A stretch of DNA of 64,000 nt. Origin: Brucella sp. BE17 (GTDB taxonomy: Bacteria > Pseudomonadota > Alphaproteobacteria > Rhizobiales > Rhizobiaceae). The stretch is taken from contig NZ_CP154467.1 of assembly GCF_039545455.1 (NCBI RefSeq), positions 744,001 through 808,000 of the forward strand, in the 5' to 3' direction. The position numbers were made by a program, and so were the translations under genes. Under the pieces are notes generated by a model. That model did not search any database, was not told the origin of the DNA, and saw only the letters and a program-made list of their open reading frames with translations. Below are positions 38,261-48,174 of this stretch, one piece after another (the first letter of the stretch is position 1; every line of letters begins with the position of its first letter).

Positions 38261-38492
38261 ATTGCCGGAATCCTGCCGTCAGATTAGTCCAATGACCCGC
38301 GTCAAAGCGTTTCTACCAAGTCTTAAACGCCATGTAATTGCATGGCCCAGCTGGTGTAGTGACCACCAAATGCGTCAAACGCAAGGTTATTTTCGTTATT
38401 TTATCGCTTTAGCGCGGATACCTCCAGAGGGTACCTGCAAATCGGCGGCACTGTTGCACATACGCACCGTTGCGCAAACTGAGCCGCAGAGG

Positions 38493-39761
38493 TCATCCCT
38501 TCGTCAGCATTTCCGGGCGACGCGCTGCCTCATAGGACTTTATGGCCAGCGCGATACGATCGGCAAGCTTCTGACGCCATTGCGGATTGCTGATAAGCTT
38601 TTCATCTTCGGCATTGGAGAGATAGCCAATTTCAATCAGCACTGAAGGCACATCCGGTGCGCGGAGAACCTGAAATCCCGCAAAGCGATGCGGATTGTTG
38701 ATCAAACCCACCTCGCCTTTCAGATTCTGAATGACCTTTTCGGCAAAACTTAGCGAAAACGTATGGGTTTCGCGCCGGGTGAGATCGAGCAGAATATCAG
38801 CAACTTCCGGCACTTCTTCGGTAACGCCACCCGCCAGATTGTCGGATTTGTTTTCACGCTCCGCCATTGCGCGCGCCACGGCATCCGATGCCTTGTCGGA
38901 AATCGTATAGACGGTTGCGCCGCGAATATCGTGCTGATTGATCGTATCTGCGTGAATGGAAATGAAAAGATCCGCTTCATGCTGACGACCTATACGGACC
39001 CTTTCCGACAAGCGCAGAAACCGATCATCTTCGCGTGTCATCAAAACCCTGATGTTCTTTTCCTGCTCCAGACGGTCGCGCAACTCGAAACCGAAGGCCA
39101 GTGTAAGCTCTTTCTCCTTGATGCCGCTCAAACTTTCCGCACCCGCATCGATACCGCCATGACCAGGATCGATCATCACGGTGAAGGGACGCGAACCATC
39201 GTCGTCTTTCAACCCGCCAATGCCGCCATCGCGCGCGGGCGATATCGTCGTAGTGGAACCCGTAATCTCAGATCGGCTCTGAAGCTCATGCGCAAATTCG
39301 CGATCCGATGTGGCGACGATATCGGCGACCAGCCGATAGCCGGAAGCACTTTCATTTTTGAGTACACGCAGATCTTCAACCTTGAACGGACCGTTCAAAG
39401 TCAGAATAAGACGTGAACGCCCTTTTCCGGCCAGACCATAGCGGACGTCTCCAACCAGACCGCGTGCAACAAGGCTTTCATCATCAAAGCCGAATCGGGT
39501 CTCCGGCAACTCTACAACGAGGCGATGCGGGTTGTTGAAAAGACGCGTCGTAATCTGCGGTTCCCGGTCGAACATCACGACGATGCGCGTGCGAAGGTCG
39601 TCGCCCGCTATACGAAATGTCAATGCGCTCAGAGGTTCGTTTGTCGCCGCCATGGCAAAGACGGCATTGAAGACGACGCTCAAGAACAATGCCAGAATCG
39701 CAATTCGTCCTAGCAGTCCTGCCCTTGGCTTTTTCGCCGTTTCAGCACCTTGAGAATGCAT
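38493..39761 (-). CDS. amiC: N-acetylmuramoyl-L-alanine amidase (AMIN + Amidase_3)
   Basis: A 422-residue periplasmic hydrolase that splits septal peptidoglycan. After a signal anchor (ILALFLSVVFNAVFAMA) comes an AMIN domain (SALTFRIAGDDLRTRIVVMF), which targets peptidoglycan. The zinc amidase domain has IDPGHGGIDAGAES, FISIHAD and IEIGYLSN. The start is uncertain: ATG at 39761 is used, while in-frame starts at 39797 and 39830 would add a polar extension ahead of the signal sequence. AmiC activity in relatives is controlled by EnvC-type activators. mrcA follows downstream. Confidence 0.92.
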   Translation of the reverse strand: MHSQGAETAKKPRAGLLGRIAILALFLSVVFNAVFAMAATNEPLSALTFRIAGDDLRTRIVVMFDREPQITTRLFNNPHRLVVELPETRFGFDDESLVARGLVGDVRYGLAGKGRSRLILTLNGPFKVEDLRVLKNESASGYRLVADIVATSDREFAHELQSRSEITGSTTTISPARDGGIGGLKDDDGSRPFTVMIDPGHGGIDAGAESLSGIKEKELTLAFGFELRDRLEQEKNIRVLMTREDDRFLRLSERVRIGRQHEADLFISIHADTINQHDIRGATVYTISDKASDAVARAMAERENKSDNLAGGVTEEVPEVADILLDLTRRETHTFSLSFAEKVIQNLKGEVGLINNPHRFAGFQVLRAPDVPSVLIEIGYLSNAEDEKLISNPQWRQKLADRIALAIKSYEAARRPEMLTKG

Positions 39762-39879
39762 CGCCACCACTATCGACTGATTATTATTGAACAGCATTAA
39801 ATTCGGAATGTTTCCATCTTCCATCGACAATGTGTCTTTATGTCTTTGTGAAGCCGGAGATAATCAAGCGTATAAAATT

Positions 39880-39887
39880 ATGGTTAA
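39880..39887 (-). promoter_or_regulatory. Possible CtrA-type box upstream of amiC
   Basis: The minus strand reads TTAACCAT, the 8-mer reported for CtrA binding in alphaproteobacteria, about 120 bp upstream of the amiC start. A single octamer can occur by chance; cell-cycle control of a division amidase would make sense but is inferred. Confidence 0.3.
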
Positions 39888-40559
39888 TGAAGGATTGCCA
39901 GCGGCATTAGGCTCCCGCATCAAGTCCTATAATCAGGTTTCGGCAAAATTGCGATGCGCATGTCAACTGATATTCGTGCTTGTTTTCCTCCATTGGACAC
40001 CATAAAAGCAAATACAGGTTACACAGGTTAGCTTTCAGAATCATTTGCCGGTTTTCAATAATCGGAAAGAAATGAGAGCGAAAACAGCGCTTTGTTCGCT
40101 ATAACACCAGTCAACCGTGAACAGAATTCAGTGGAGATGTGGCCCCCCGCCCTCCGCTTGCAAATTGGCTGATGACACATCTTTACGCGTTATCGCCACA
40201 GCATCGACCGCAAAGCCAGATCGGCATGAGGTTTAGATGCGCGATTGTGAATTTAGAATGCCCTGTACGCCCTATCGGACGCGCAGCATTCTAATGCTCG
40301 AAAAGAGCAAAGAGGTCGACCCGATTCCGGGTCATATATTGAGGTCGTTCGCTCGGAACAGCTATGGGTCTAGAAAGACTGACCATTGCAAGCCTGAAGA
40401 CCGTGATCGCCGTGAGGCCGTCGCGCGTGAAGGCAGCGGCTTTTGTTCCGACGAACCCAGAACCATCCGGCAGATGCAGCACAACAGTCAGGTCGCAAGC
40501 CTTCAGGGCTTCGTCCGGCGTAGGTGTCTTACGTCCTCGCGCCGGCAGGAAAGACAATA
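39888..40559. other. Divergent spacer with a long structured rne leader
   Basis: No gene is supported in this stretch. Near the middle are three consecutive stem-loops. The first is TTAGAATGC (40254-40262) with GCATTCTAA (40287-40295). The second is TGCTC with GAGCA (40296-40310). The third is GACCC with GGGTC (40319-40334). If the rne transcript starts near 40200, its leader exceeds 300 nt. RNase E autoregulates through its own leader in E. coli; the same here is inference. A minus-strand frame at 40291-40557 starts with TTG and lacks a ribosome site. Confidence 0.5.
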
Positions 40560-43355
40560 ATGTCCAACAAAATGCTTATAGACGCCTCCCACCCGGAGGA
40601 AACCCGCGTCATCGTCACACGCGGTAACAAGATTGAAGAATTCGACTTCGAGTCGGAACATAAGAAGCAGCTGAAAGGCAACATTTATCTGGCACGGGTT
40701 ACGCGTGTCGAACCGTCGCTTCAGGCTGCGTTCGTGGAATATGGCGGCAACCGTCATGGTTTCCTGGCCTTTTCCGAAATCCATCCCGACTATTACCAAA
40801 TTCCGGTCGCGGACCGTTTGGCGCTGCTCGAAGCCGAAGCCAAGGCCGCACGCGATGAAGACGACGAAGACGAGCCGCGCCCGAACCAGAACCAGAATTC
40901 TGGCAGCCGGAACGACCGTTCACGCGGGCGCCGTCGTCGCGGTGGCCGCAATGGCGATGCGCAGGCAAACGCTTCTGAAAGCAATGTACCTGCGGCAGAA
41001 CCTGTTGGCCCGGATTTTGAAAATTACGTCCCAGGTACGCCGGCAAGTGCCCTTTCGCACAAAGGTGACGTAATTTCGGAGGCCGTTTCCAATGGCGATG
41101 ATGACGATGTCGAGAACGAAGAAGACATGGTTGAATCGGTAGGCTCGGAAGATGCGCTGGAGGAGCTTCCTTCGCATGCCCGAACCAATCGTCGCCAATA
41201 CAATATTCAGGAAGTAATCAAGCGTCGCCAGATTCTTCTGGTACAGGTGGTCAAGGAAGAGCGCGGCAATAAAGGCGCAGCACTCACCACCTATCTATCA
41301 CTTGCCGGTCGCTATTCGGTGCTGATGCCCAATACGGCGCGTGGCGGCGGTATTTCGCGCAAAATCATCAATCCGCAGGATCGCAAGCGTCTGAAAGATA
41401 TCGTCAAGGAACTCGAAGTGCCGCAGGGCATGGGTGTTATCCTGCGCACGGCGGGTGCCAATCGCACTAAGGCCGAAGTGCGCCGCGACTATGAATATCT
41501 TATGCGCCTTTGGGAAAACGTGCGCACGCTGACGCTGCAATCGACAGCCCCCACCCTCGTTTACGAGGAAGGCAGCCTGATCAAGAGGTCGATCCGCGAC
41601 CTCTATAACAAAGACATTTCAGAAATTCTGGTTTCAGGCGAAAACGGTTATCGCGAGGCCAAGGATTTCATGCGCATGCTCATGCCGAGCCACGCCAAGG
41701 TTGTTCAGCCTTATCGCGAACCGGTGCCGATCTTCACACGCAACGGCGTGGAAGCCCAGCTCGACCGCATGCTGCTGCCGCAGGTGACGCTCAAATCGGG
41801 TGGCTATCTGATCATCAACCAGACCGAAGCGCTGGTTGCCATCGACGTGAATTCGGGACGCTCCACGCGTGAACATTCTATCGAGGACACGGCACTCCAG
41901 ACCAATCTGGAAGCAGCCGAAGAAGTGGCGCGGCAATTGCGCCTGCGCGACCTTGCAGGTTTGATTGTCGTCGACTTCATTGACATGGAAGAAAAGCGCA
42001 ACAACCGCGCCGTCGAAAAGAAGATGAAGGATTGCCTTAAGGATGACCGTGCGCGCATCCAGGTAGGCCGCATCTCGCATTTCGGTCTTCTGGAAATGTC
42101 ACGCCAGCGTATCCGCGCTTCCGTGCTCGAGAGCACGATGCAGGTCTGCCCGCATTGCGGCGGCTCCGGCCATATCCGCTCGGATTCCTCAATGGCGCTG
42201 CACATCATTCGCGGCATAGAGGATTTTCTGCTGCGTCATTCGGGCTACGACATCGTCGTGCGCACGCCCGCCGCATCGGCACTTTACGTGCTCAACAACA
42301 AACGCCAGCTTCTGGCTGATCTTGAAGGCCGTTTTGGCGCCGAGATCAGGATTGATGCCGATGAAAGCGTCGGCCATCAGCAATTCGTCATCGAAAAAGG
42401 TGCGCCGTCAACGCGTCCGATTACCATCCAGCCCGTGCAGCCGATGGTCTATGAAGATGATATCGAAGACCCGGAAATCCCGCTTGAGGATGATGAGGCC
42501 GAAGACGACATCAAGGTCGATGTACAGCCCCGCGAAGAGCGTGAAGAAGATGGTGATCGCAACAAGCGCCGTCGCCGTCGCCGCCGTGGTGGACGCGATC
42601 GTGATAATCGCGAGCAATCAGCTGAAGCGGGCGCGTCTGAAGACAGTGCTGAAGCGAGCGATGACAGCGCTTCGGATGCCCTTTCGGACTCTTCGACCAA
42701 TGAAGAAGACCGCCGTCGCAAGCGTCGCCGCGGTCGCCGGGGTGGTCGCAAGAACCGTCGTGAGGACGAGATCAATGCGACACATGTGCCAGAGCCTGAA
42801 TTTGTCGGCTATACGCCTGTTCTGCCGGTGAAGTCGGAAGCTGAGGTGCATACGGAAGAGGTAACAGCACCGGAAGTCAAGATCGTCGAGATCGTTGAAG
42901 CTGTCGCGGTGACGGAAGCCGTCGAAACGCCGTTGGAAGACGCAAAGCCTGCAAAACCGGCCCGTAAGCCGCGTGCACGCAAAACCGCCAAAACGGAAGA
43001 GGCTGAGCAGGAAGTCGTTGCTACCGAAGTGCAGGAAGAACCTGCCAAGCCTGCGCGCAAGACACGCGCCCGCAAGAAGGTTGAAGAGGCACCCGTCGAA
43101 GAAGCAGCACCCGTCGAAGCTGAAAAGCCAAAGCGCCGGACCCGTAAGGCGGCTCCGAAGCCTGCCGTCGAAGTCGAGGCGGCACCGACAGAGGTAGCAC
43201 CCGCCCCGCAGGTCGCGGCCGAACCGGAAGCACTCCCTGAACCCGAAGCCACTCCAGAGCCTGCAAAGCCCGCAGAGCCGGTTGTGACTTCAAGTGACAA
43301 AGAAGACCAAAAGCCCAAACGCGGCGGTTGGTGGCAGAAGAAGGGTTTCTTCTAA
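40560..43355 (+). CDS. rne: Ribonuclease E
   Basis: A 931-residue endoribonuclease, the scaffold of the RNA degradosome. The N-terminal S1 domain (from ARVTRVEPSLQAAFVEYGG) is interrupted by an acidic and Arg-rich insert of about 120 residues (DEDDEDEPRPNQ, RGRRRRGGRNGD, then an acidic run) before resuming at ILLVQVVKEERGNKGAAL. The DNase-I-like catalytic domain has AIDVNSGRSTREHS, and the zinc-link is CPHCGGSG. The C-terminal 300 residues are low-complexity, alternating Arg-rich blocks with Glu/Ala/Pro-rich segments, expected for RNA and partner binding. AGGAAAG precedes the ATG at 40560. Confidence 0.96.
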   Translation: MSNKMLIDASHPEETRVIVTRGNKIEEFDFESEHKKQLKGNIYLARVTRVEPSLQAAFVEYGGNRHGFLAFSEIHPDYYQIPVADRLALLEAEAKAARDEDDEDEPRPNQNQNSGSRNDRSRGRRRRGGRNGDAQANASESNVPAAEPVGPDFENYVPGTPASALSHKGDVISEAVSNGDDDDVENEEDMVESVGSEDALEELPSHARTNRRQYNIQEVIKRRQILLVQVVKEERGNKGAALTTYLSLAGRYSVLMPNTARGGGISRKIINPQDRKRLKDIVKELEVPQGMGVILRTAGANRTKAEVRRDYEYLMRLWENVRTLTLQSTAPTLVYEEGSLIKRSIRDLYNKDISEILVSGENGYREAKDFMRMLMPSHAKVVQPYREPVPIFTRNGVEAQLDRMLLPQVTLKSGGYLIINQTEALVAIDVNSGRSTREHSIEDTALQTNLEAAEEVARQLRLRDLAGLIVVDFIDMEEKRNNRAVEKKMKDCLKDDRARIQVGRISHFGLLEMSRQRIRASVLESTMQVCPHCGGSGHIRSDSSMALHIIRGIEDFLLRHSGYDIVVRTPAASALYVLNNKRQLLADLEGRFGAEIRIDADESVGHQQFVIEKGAPSTRPITIQPVQPMVYEDDIEDPEIPLEDDEAEDDIKVDVQPREEREEDGDRNKRRRRRRRGGRDRDNREQSAEAGASEDSAEASDDSASDALSDSSTNEEDRRRKRRRGRRGGRKNRREDEINATHVPEPEFVGYTPVLPVKSEAEVHTEEVTAPEVKIVEIVEAVAVTEAVETPLEDAKPAKPARKPRARKTAKTEEAEQEVVATEVQEEPAKPARKTRARKKVEEAPVEEAAPVEAEKPKRRTRKAAPKPAVEVEAAPTEVAPAPQVAAEPEALPEPEATPEPAKPAEPVVTSSDKEDQKPKRGGWWQKKGFF

Positions 43356-43376
43356 AAGCCCTTTTTCAAATCAAAT

Positions 43377-43408
43377 AAAAAAACCGGCGGAAACGCCGGT
43401 TTTTGTTA
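43377..43408. terminator. Bidirectional terminator between rne and the aminotransferase
   Basis: ACCGGCG (43383-43389) and CGCCGGT (43394-43400) pair around GAAA, with A and T runs on the outer sides, between convergent genes. Confidence 0.9.
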
Positions 43409-43413
43409 TGAAA

Positions 43414-44577
43414 TCAGGATTTCTGCCCCGGAAGCCATTCTTCCAATCGACGCATGGCTTCCTGCATGTTCTCGACCTTACCCGCATAGGAAAAGCGCAT
43501 TGTGCGGTGACCATCGAGCGGATCAAAATCACGGCCCGGTGTGGCGGCGACATTGGTTTCAGCAATCATCCGCCAGGCAAAGTCCATGCTGTCATTGGTG
43601 AAGCGCGAGACATCGCAATAGGCGTAGAAAGCCCCATCCATCGGAGCGGCCAGTTTCAGGCCCATTTTCGGCAGATGCTCAAGAAGTATTGCACGGTTTT
43701 GCCGATACCGATCCTTGACGCGTTCCAGTTCTGCTGTTGCGTGAAAGGCCTCGATTGCAGCGCGCTGCGAAAGTTCTGGTGCTGAAATATAGAGGCTCTG
43801 GCCCAGCCGTTCGACGGCGCGCACGTCATTTTCGGGCAGCACCATCCAGCCGATACGCCAACCGGTCATGCAATAATATTTGGAAAAGGAATTTATGACC
43901 GTAATGTCATTGGCAAACTCCAACGCTGTGACATCCTCTGCCGCATAAGACAGCCGGTGATAGATTTCATCCGAAATGACCCGGATACCCAGTTCATGTG
44001 CAGTTTCGATGATGGCCTTCAATTCGTGCTTTGGAATTTCGGTACCCGTCGGATTGGCCGGGCTTGCAAACAACACACCCTTCAAAGGCTTCTCTTTGTG
44101 CGCCGCAGCCAATGCATCAGCCGTCAGCGCTGGAGCGCCATCGTTTCCGGTCGCGATCTCCACCACTTCGAGCCCCAGCGCCGTAAGGATGTTGCGATAC
44201 GCGGGATAACCGGGGCGAGTGATCGCCACGCGGTCGCCGGGATCGAAATAGACGATGAAAGCCAGATTGAAAGCTGCCGACGAACCGGTCGTGATGGCAA
44301 TCCGGCCCGGAGAGACGTCTACGCCATAATGATCGGCATAATGGGCAGCGATTACCTCGCGCAGTTCGATCAGTCCCAGCGCATCGGTGTAGCCGATGCG
44401 TCCGTCTTTCAGCGCACGCTCGGCTGCGTCACGCACGATCTGCGGCGCCGGATCGGCGGGCTGGCCTACAGCCATTGAGATGATAGCATGCCCCGCAGCA
44501 CGGCGTCGGTTTGCCTCCGCCAGCACATCCATGGCATGAAAAGGCTCAACCCGACTGCGGCCAGAAAGAGTGATCAA
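43414..44577 (-). CDS. Class I/II pyridoxal-phosphate aminotransferase
   Basis: A 387-residue fold-type I aminotransferase. Signatures: ISMAVGQPADPAPQ near the N-terminus, FASPANPTGTEIP, the D-x-Y pair in ISDEIYHRLSY and the PLP lysine in INSFSKYYCMTGWRIGWM. The closest families are aspartate/alanine-type aminotransferases; the amino donor is not resolved. The start is TTG at 44577, five bases after GGAGG. The 53 codons upstream in frame are unlike the family and are excluded. Convergent with rne and divergent from the M48 gene. Confidence 0.88.
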   Translation of the reverse strand: MITLSGRSRVEPFHAMDVLAEANRRRAAGHAIISMAVGQPADPAPQIVRDAAERALKDGRIGYTDALGLIELREVIAAHYADHYGVDVSPGRIAITTGSSAAFNLAFIVYFDPGDRVAITRPGYPAYRNILTALGLEVVEIATGNDGAPALTADALAAAHKEKPLKGVLFASPANPTGTEIPKHELKAIIETAHELGIRVISDEIYHRLSYAAEDVTALEFANDITVINSFSKYYCMTGWRIGWMVLPENDVRAVERLGQSLYISAPELSQRAAIEAFHATAELERVKDRYRQNRAILLEHLPKMGLKLAAPMDGAFYAYCDVSRFTNDSMDFAWRMIAETNVAATPGRDFDPLDGHRTMRFSYAGKVENMQEAMRRLEEWLPGQKS

Positions 44578-44769
44578 ATTTACCTCCACAATACAACGGG
44601 ACAATATATTCTGCTTCGCCGTATAAACGCCGGATTGGTAAAGCAACAGCCATTTCTGAACGTATTTGATGGTTTGAAGCTGCCTGTGTAGCAGGGTATA
44701 AGATTCGCAAGAATTCTCGACAAGCATGTCAGTCAAGATATTTTAGACAGGACAAGGACGACGAGCACC

Positions 44770-46182
44770 ATGGCAGCATCGATGACGCCGTTTACAACAA
44801 AGCGCTTTTGTATCGGTCAAATCGCCCGCCGTGCGCTGGCGGCATTTTCCGCCATGGCGATTGCCGTCACTGCCGTCACCCCTGCATCCGCGCAATCACG
44901 CGGTGTGCCTATTGTGCGTGATGCGGAAATCGAGGCTCTGGTTTCCGATTATGCGGCTCCAATTCTCAAAGCGGCAAAACTCAACCGCCGCGGTGTTCGG
45001 GTGATTCTCGTCAATTCGCAAAGCTTCAATGCCTTTGTCGATGGACGCCGTATTTTCATTAATACCGGCGCGATCATGCAGTCCGAAACGCCCAATGAAA
45101 TCATCGGCGTAATTGCACATGAAGCGGGACATCTGGCCGGTGGGCATCAGGACCGTCTGCGTGAACAGTTGAGCCGTGCCCGCACCATGGCTGTGATTGG
45201 CACTCTTCTGGGCGTCGGTGCTGGCGTGGCAGGGGCTGCCGCAGGCAGCGGCTCGGCTGCAAGTGCCGGTGGTGGCATTGCGCTCGGCAGCACCGAAATG
45301 GCCATGCGCACGCTTTTGAGCTATCAGCGCACCGAGGAAATCACCGCCGACCGTATGGCGGTCAATTATCTCAACGCCACGGGACAATCGACAAAGGGCA
45401 TGCTGGATACGTTCCAGCGTTTTGCTTCCGCTCTGTCGCTTTCCGGAACCCAGATCGACCAATACCGCATCAGCCACCCTTTGCCGCGTGAGCGTATTGC
45501 AAATCTTGAAACACTTGCGAAAAAAAGCCCCTATTTCAACAAGACGGATTCGCCTGCTCTGCAACTGCGTCATGATATGGCGCGCGCCAAGATCGCGGCT
45601 TATTCCGGTAGTATGGGTGCGCTGCAACGCATGTTCCGAAGCAATCCCGGCGGACTTGCTGCCCGCTATGGAAATGCCCTTTCCAGCTATCTCAATGGCT
45701 CGGCGCGCTCTGCTTTGCCGAAAATCGATGCCCTGATCAAAGAGCAGCCCCAAAATCCCTACTTCCATGAAATCCGCGGTGAAGTTCTGATCAAGGCAAA
45801 TGATGCCGCAGGCGCTGCCAAGGCTTTTCAAAAGGCCGTATCGCTCGATCCGCGCAAATCGGCGCTTTTGCGTATGAATTACGGTCGCGCCTTAATGCTG
45901 ACAGGAGCCAAAGCCAACATGCCCACAGCCATTAAGGAGATCAAGGCAGGCATTGCCTCTGACCCCGAATTTCCGGGTGGCTATGGTTACTTGGCGCAAG
46001 CCTATGGCCAGCAAGGCGATACGGCTCTTTCCGACCTTGCAAGCGCAGATATGAATTTTTACGCGGGCAAGCTGCAACAAGCCCAGATTTTTGCCATTCG
46101 TGCACAAAAAAAGATGAAGCCGGGTTCTTCCGACTGGCTGCGCGCGCAAGACATTATCAGCACCAAAAAATCGAAAAAGTAA
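44770..46182 (+). CDS. M48-family periplasmic metalloprotease with TPR domain (BepA-like)
   Basis: A 470-residue exported protein. The signal peptide (residues 1-43) ends at ASAQS. The M48 zinc motif is HEAGH at 117-121 (VIAHEAGHLAGGHQ), with the third ligand in RTEEITADRMAV. A Gly/Ala/Ser-rich stretch (GAGVAGAAAGSGSAASAGGG) lies between them. The C-terminal half is a TPR array (YFHEIRGEVLIKANDAAGAA and following). The layout matches E. coli BepA (YfgC), which monitors LptD and BAM assembly. It is followed by a DsbA-like gene 46 bp downstream. Confidence 0.9.
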   Translation: MAASMTPFTTKRFCIGQIARRALAAFSAMAIAVTAVTPASAQSRGVPIVRDAEIEALVSDYAAPILKAAKLNRRGVRVILVNSQSFNAFVDGRRIFINTGAIMQSETPNEIIGVIAHEAGHLAGGHQDRLREQLSRARTMAVIGTLLGVGAGVAGAAAGSGSAASAGGGIALGSTEMAMRTLLSYQRTEEITADRMAVNYLNATGQSTKGMLDTFQRFASALSLSGTQIDQYRISHPLPRERIANLETLAKKSPYFNKTDSPALQLRHDMARAKIAAYSGSMGALQRMFRSNPGGLAARYGNALSSYLNGSARSALPKIDALIKEQPQNPYFHEIRGEVLIKANDAAGAAKAFQKAVSLDPRKSALLRMNYGRALMLTGAKANMPTAIKEIKAGIASDPEFPGGYGYLAQAYGQQGDTALSDLASADMNFYAGKLQQAQIFAIRAQKKMKPGSSDWLRAQDIISTKKSKK

Positions 46183-46227
46183 TGCCGGGCACACGGCCAG
46201 TGAATACGACACGGATCGGAATTTAAA

Positions 46228-47004
46228 ATGAAAACATCAGTTTCCATCGCTCTTGCAAGTGGCATTGCTCTGGTTGCCATGAGTGCAAGCTTGTCATCTG
46301 TTATGATGGCTCCTGCCCAAGCCGCGGAAACCGCGTTGGACCGCAGCCAAGTCGAAACAATCGTTCGCGATTATCTTCTGAAAAACCCGGAACTTCTTCT
46401 TGAAATGCAAAGCGCTCTGGAAACAAAACAGAATTCAGAAGCGCAGGCACAGGTCAAGCAGGTGCTCGCCACCAACAAGAGTGCGCTTTATGATGAAAAG
46501 CATGACGCTGTCTTTGGCAATCCCGAGGGCGATGTCACTGTTTACGAGTTTTTCGATTATAATTGCGGTTATTGCAAGCGCGCCCTGCCCGACATGCAAG
46601 CGATCCTGAAAAACGACCCAAATGTTCGCTTCGTGTTGAAGGAGTTCCCGATTCTCGGACCAGATTCATTGCATGCGCATGTCGTGGCACAGGCATTCAA
46701 GGCCTTGATGCCGGAAAAATATCCTGAATTTCATGCCGTTTTACTCGGCGCGCAGGAGCGCGCCACGGAAGAGTCAGCGATTGCCGATGCGGTGAAGCTC
46801 GGCGCAGACGAGAAAGCACTGCGTGAAAAGATGAAAGACCCGGCCATAACGGGTGCTTTCCAAAAGACCTATCAACTCGCAACGCAACTCAATATTACCG
46901 GCACGCCGTCTTATATCATCGGTGACGAACTGGTTCCCGGCGCCATCGGAGCCGATGGACTGATCGAAAAAATTGCCGAAGCACGTGGCTCTGCAAAAAA
47001 CTGA
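46228..47004 (+). CDS. DsbA-family (Com1-like) periplasmic thiol oxidoreductase
   Basis: A 258-residue exported protein. The signal peptide runs to about residue 32 (MMAPAQAAE). A helical N-terminal extension (IVRDYLLKNPELLLEM) typical of Com1/ScsC-like proteins precedes the thioredoxin fold. The redox site is CGYC (113-116) and the cis-proline loop is ITGTPSYIIG. It probably oxidises or isomerises disulphides in envelope proteins, perhaps including neighbours such as the BepA-like protease. No dsbB is visible. Confidence 0.9.
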   Translation: MKTSVSIALASGIALVAMSASLSSVMMAPAQAAETALDRSQVETIVRDYLLKNPELLLEMQSALETKQNSEAQAQVKQVLATNKSALYDEKHDAVFGNPEGDVTVYEFFDYNCGYCKRALPDMQAILKNDPNVRFVLKEFPILGPDSLHAHVVAQAFKALMPEKYPEFHAVLLGAQERATEESAIADAVKLGADEKALREKMKDPAITGAFQKTYQLATQLNITGTPSYIIGDELVPGAIGADGLIEKIAEARGSAKN

Positions 47005-47185
47005 AACGGTTTGGTAATCGAAAACATTGTTAATCAGTCGAAATATTCCTAAGAAGATCGGGAAAAACCACTTTGGCGGAATATCTCCACTGAATTAGAG
47101 GGTTTCGACTTGCATCCGAGCGCTCTATATGGAAAGCGAAGTGTGACTGAAACTTCGTGGTAACGCGTATCAACTGCGGACGGAT

Positions 47186-47659
47186 ATGGCGAAAAGAGTT
47201 TATATTCTCAACGGACCCAATCTCAACCTCCTGGGGAGGCGTGAGCCGGGCATATACGGTGCGGCGACGCTTGCCGATATCGAAACAGACTGCAAGCGTG
47301 AAGCGCCGTCGCTCGGCTTTGATGTCGATTTTCGCCAGTCCAACCACGAGGGCGAGTTGGTCGACTGGATTCAGGAAGCAGGTGACAACGACGCCTATGT
47401 CCTGATCAATCCGGCCGCCTACAGCCATACTTCGATTGCCATTCACGATGCCATCCGTGCGGCCAAGGTTACGGTTGTCGAGGTGCATCTTAGCAATATT
47501 CATGCGCGTGAGACCTTTCGGCATCACTCCCATGTATCTGCCGTTGCCAAAGGCGTGATCTGCGGTTTTGGCCCGGAAGGATACCTGCTTGGTCTGCGCG
47601 CACTCGCGGCAATTGCCAAACAAGAAGAACACAACGGGCAAAGCGTAAAAGGGGCCTGA
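47186..47659 (+). CDS. aroQ: 3-dehydroquinate dehydratase, type II
   Basis: A 157-residue flavodoxin-fold enzyme of the shikimate pathway. It has [18 protein letters not shown] with the catalytic tyrosine, [16 protein letters not shown], the substrate loop [17 protein letters not shown] and the catalytic histidine in [18 protein letters not shown]. Co-directional with accB, which begins 2 bp after its stop, an arrangement (aroQ-accB-accC) conserved in alphaproteobacteria. Confidence 0.97.
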   Translation: MAKRVYILNGPNLNLLGRREPGIYGAATLADIETDCKREAPSLGFDVDFRQSNHEGELVDWIQEAGDNDAYVLINPAAYSHTSIAIHDAIRAAKVTVVEVHLSNIHARETFRHHSHVSAVAKGVICGFGPEGYLLGLRALAAIAKQEEHNGQSVKGA

Positions 47660-47660
47660 T

Positions 47661-48122
47661 ATGTCCAGCAAAAACTCCGTCATCGACAAGGAAATCATCC
47701 GTGACCTCGCGGATATCCTCAACGACACCGACCTGACCGACATCGAAGTCGAGCATGGCGATCTGCGCATTCGCGTCTCACGCAATGTTACGGTTCAGGC
47801 CGCAGCAACTGTTCTTCCAGCCGCCGCCCCCACCGTTGCAGCTCCCGTCGCCGCAGCTACCGCTGAGGCCACCAAGGCTGAGGTGTCGAAGAACGCTGTT
47901 CCTTCGCCAATGGTTGGCACTGCCTATCTCGCTCCGGCTCCAGGCGCGCGCAACTTCATCGAAGTCGGCACGCAGGTGAAAGAAGGCCAGACGCTTCTCA
48001 TCATCGAAGCCATGAAGACCATGAACCAGATCGCTTCGCCACGTAGCGGCACGGTCAAGGCTATCCTGATCGATGACGCGCAGCCTGTCGAATTCGGCGA
48101 ACCGCTCGTCGTGATCGAATAA
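47661..48122 (+). CDS. accB: Biotin carboxyl carrier protein of acetyl-CoA carboxylase
   Basis: A 153-residue BCCP. An N-terminal dimerisation part is joined by an Ala/Pro-rich linker (roughly 50-85) to the biotinyl domain, where Lys119 in [11 protein letters not shown] is the biotin attachment site. The family's thumb loop is present ([11 protein letters not shown]). It carries carboxyl groups from AccC to the AccAD transferase in fatty acid synthesis. Confidence 0.97.
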   Translation: MSSKNSVIDKEIIRDLADILNDTDLTDIEVEHGDLRIRVSRNVTVQAAATVLPAAAPTVAAPVAAATAEATKAEVSKNAVPSPMVGTAYLAPAPGARNFIEVGTQVKEGQTLLIIEAMKTMNQIASPRSGTVKAILIDDAQPVEFGEPLVVIE

Positions 48123-48174
48123 ACCGTATAATGATCAAAAACCGGCTTATTCCATGAACGGGCAGCAAAACGCA

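Noticed and set aside
40291..40557. 88-codon minus-strand frame over the rne leader
   Set aside because: TTG start without ribosome site; overlaps the structured leader and the rne ribosome site.
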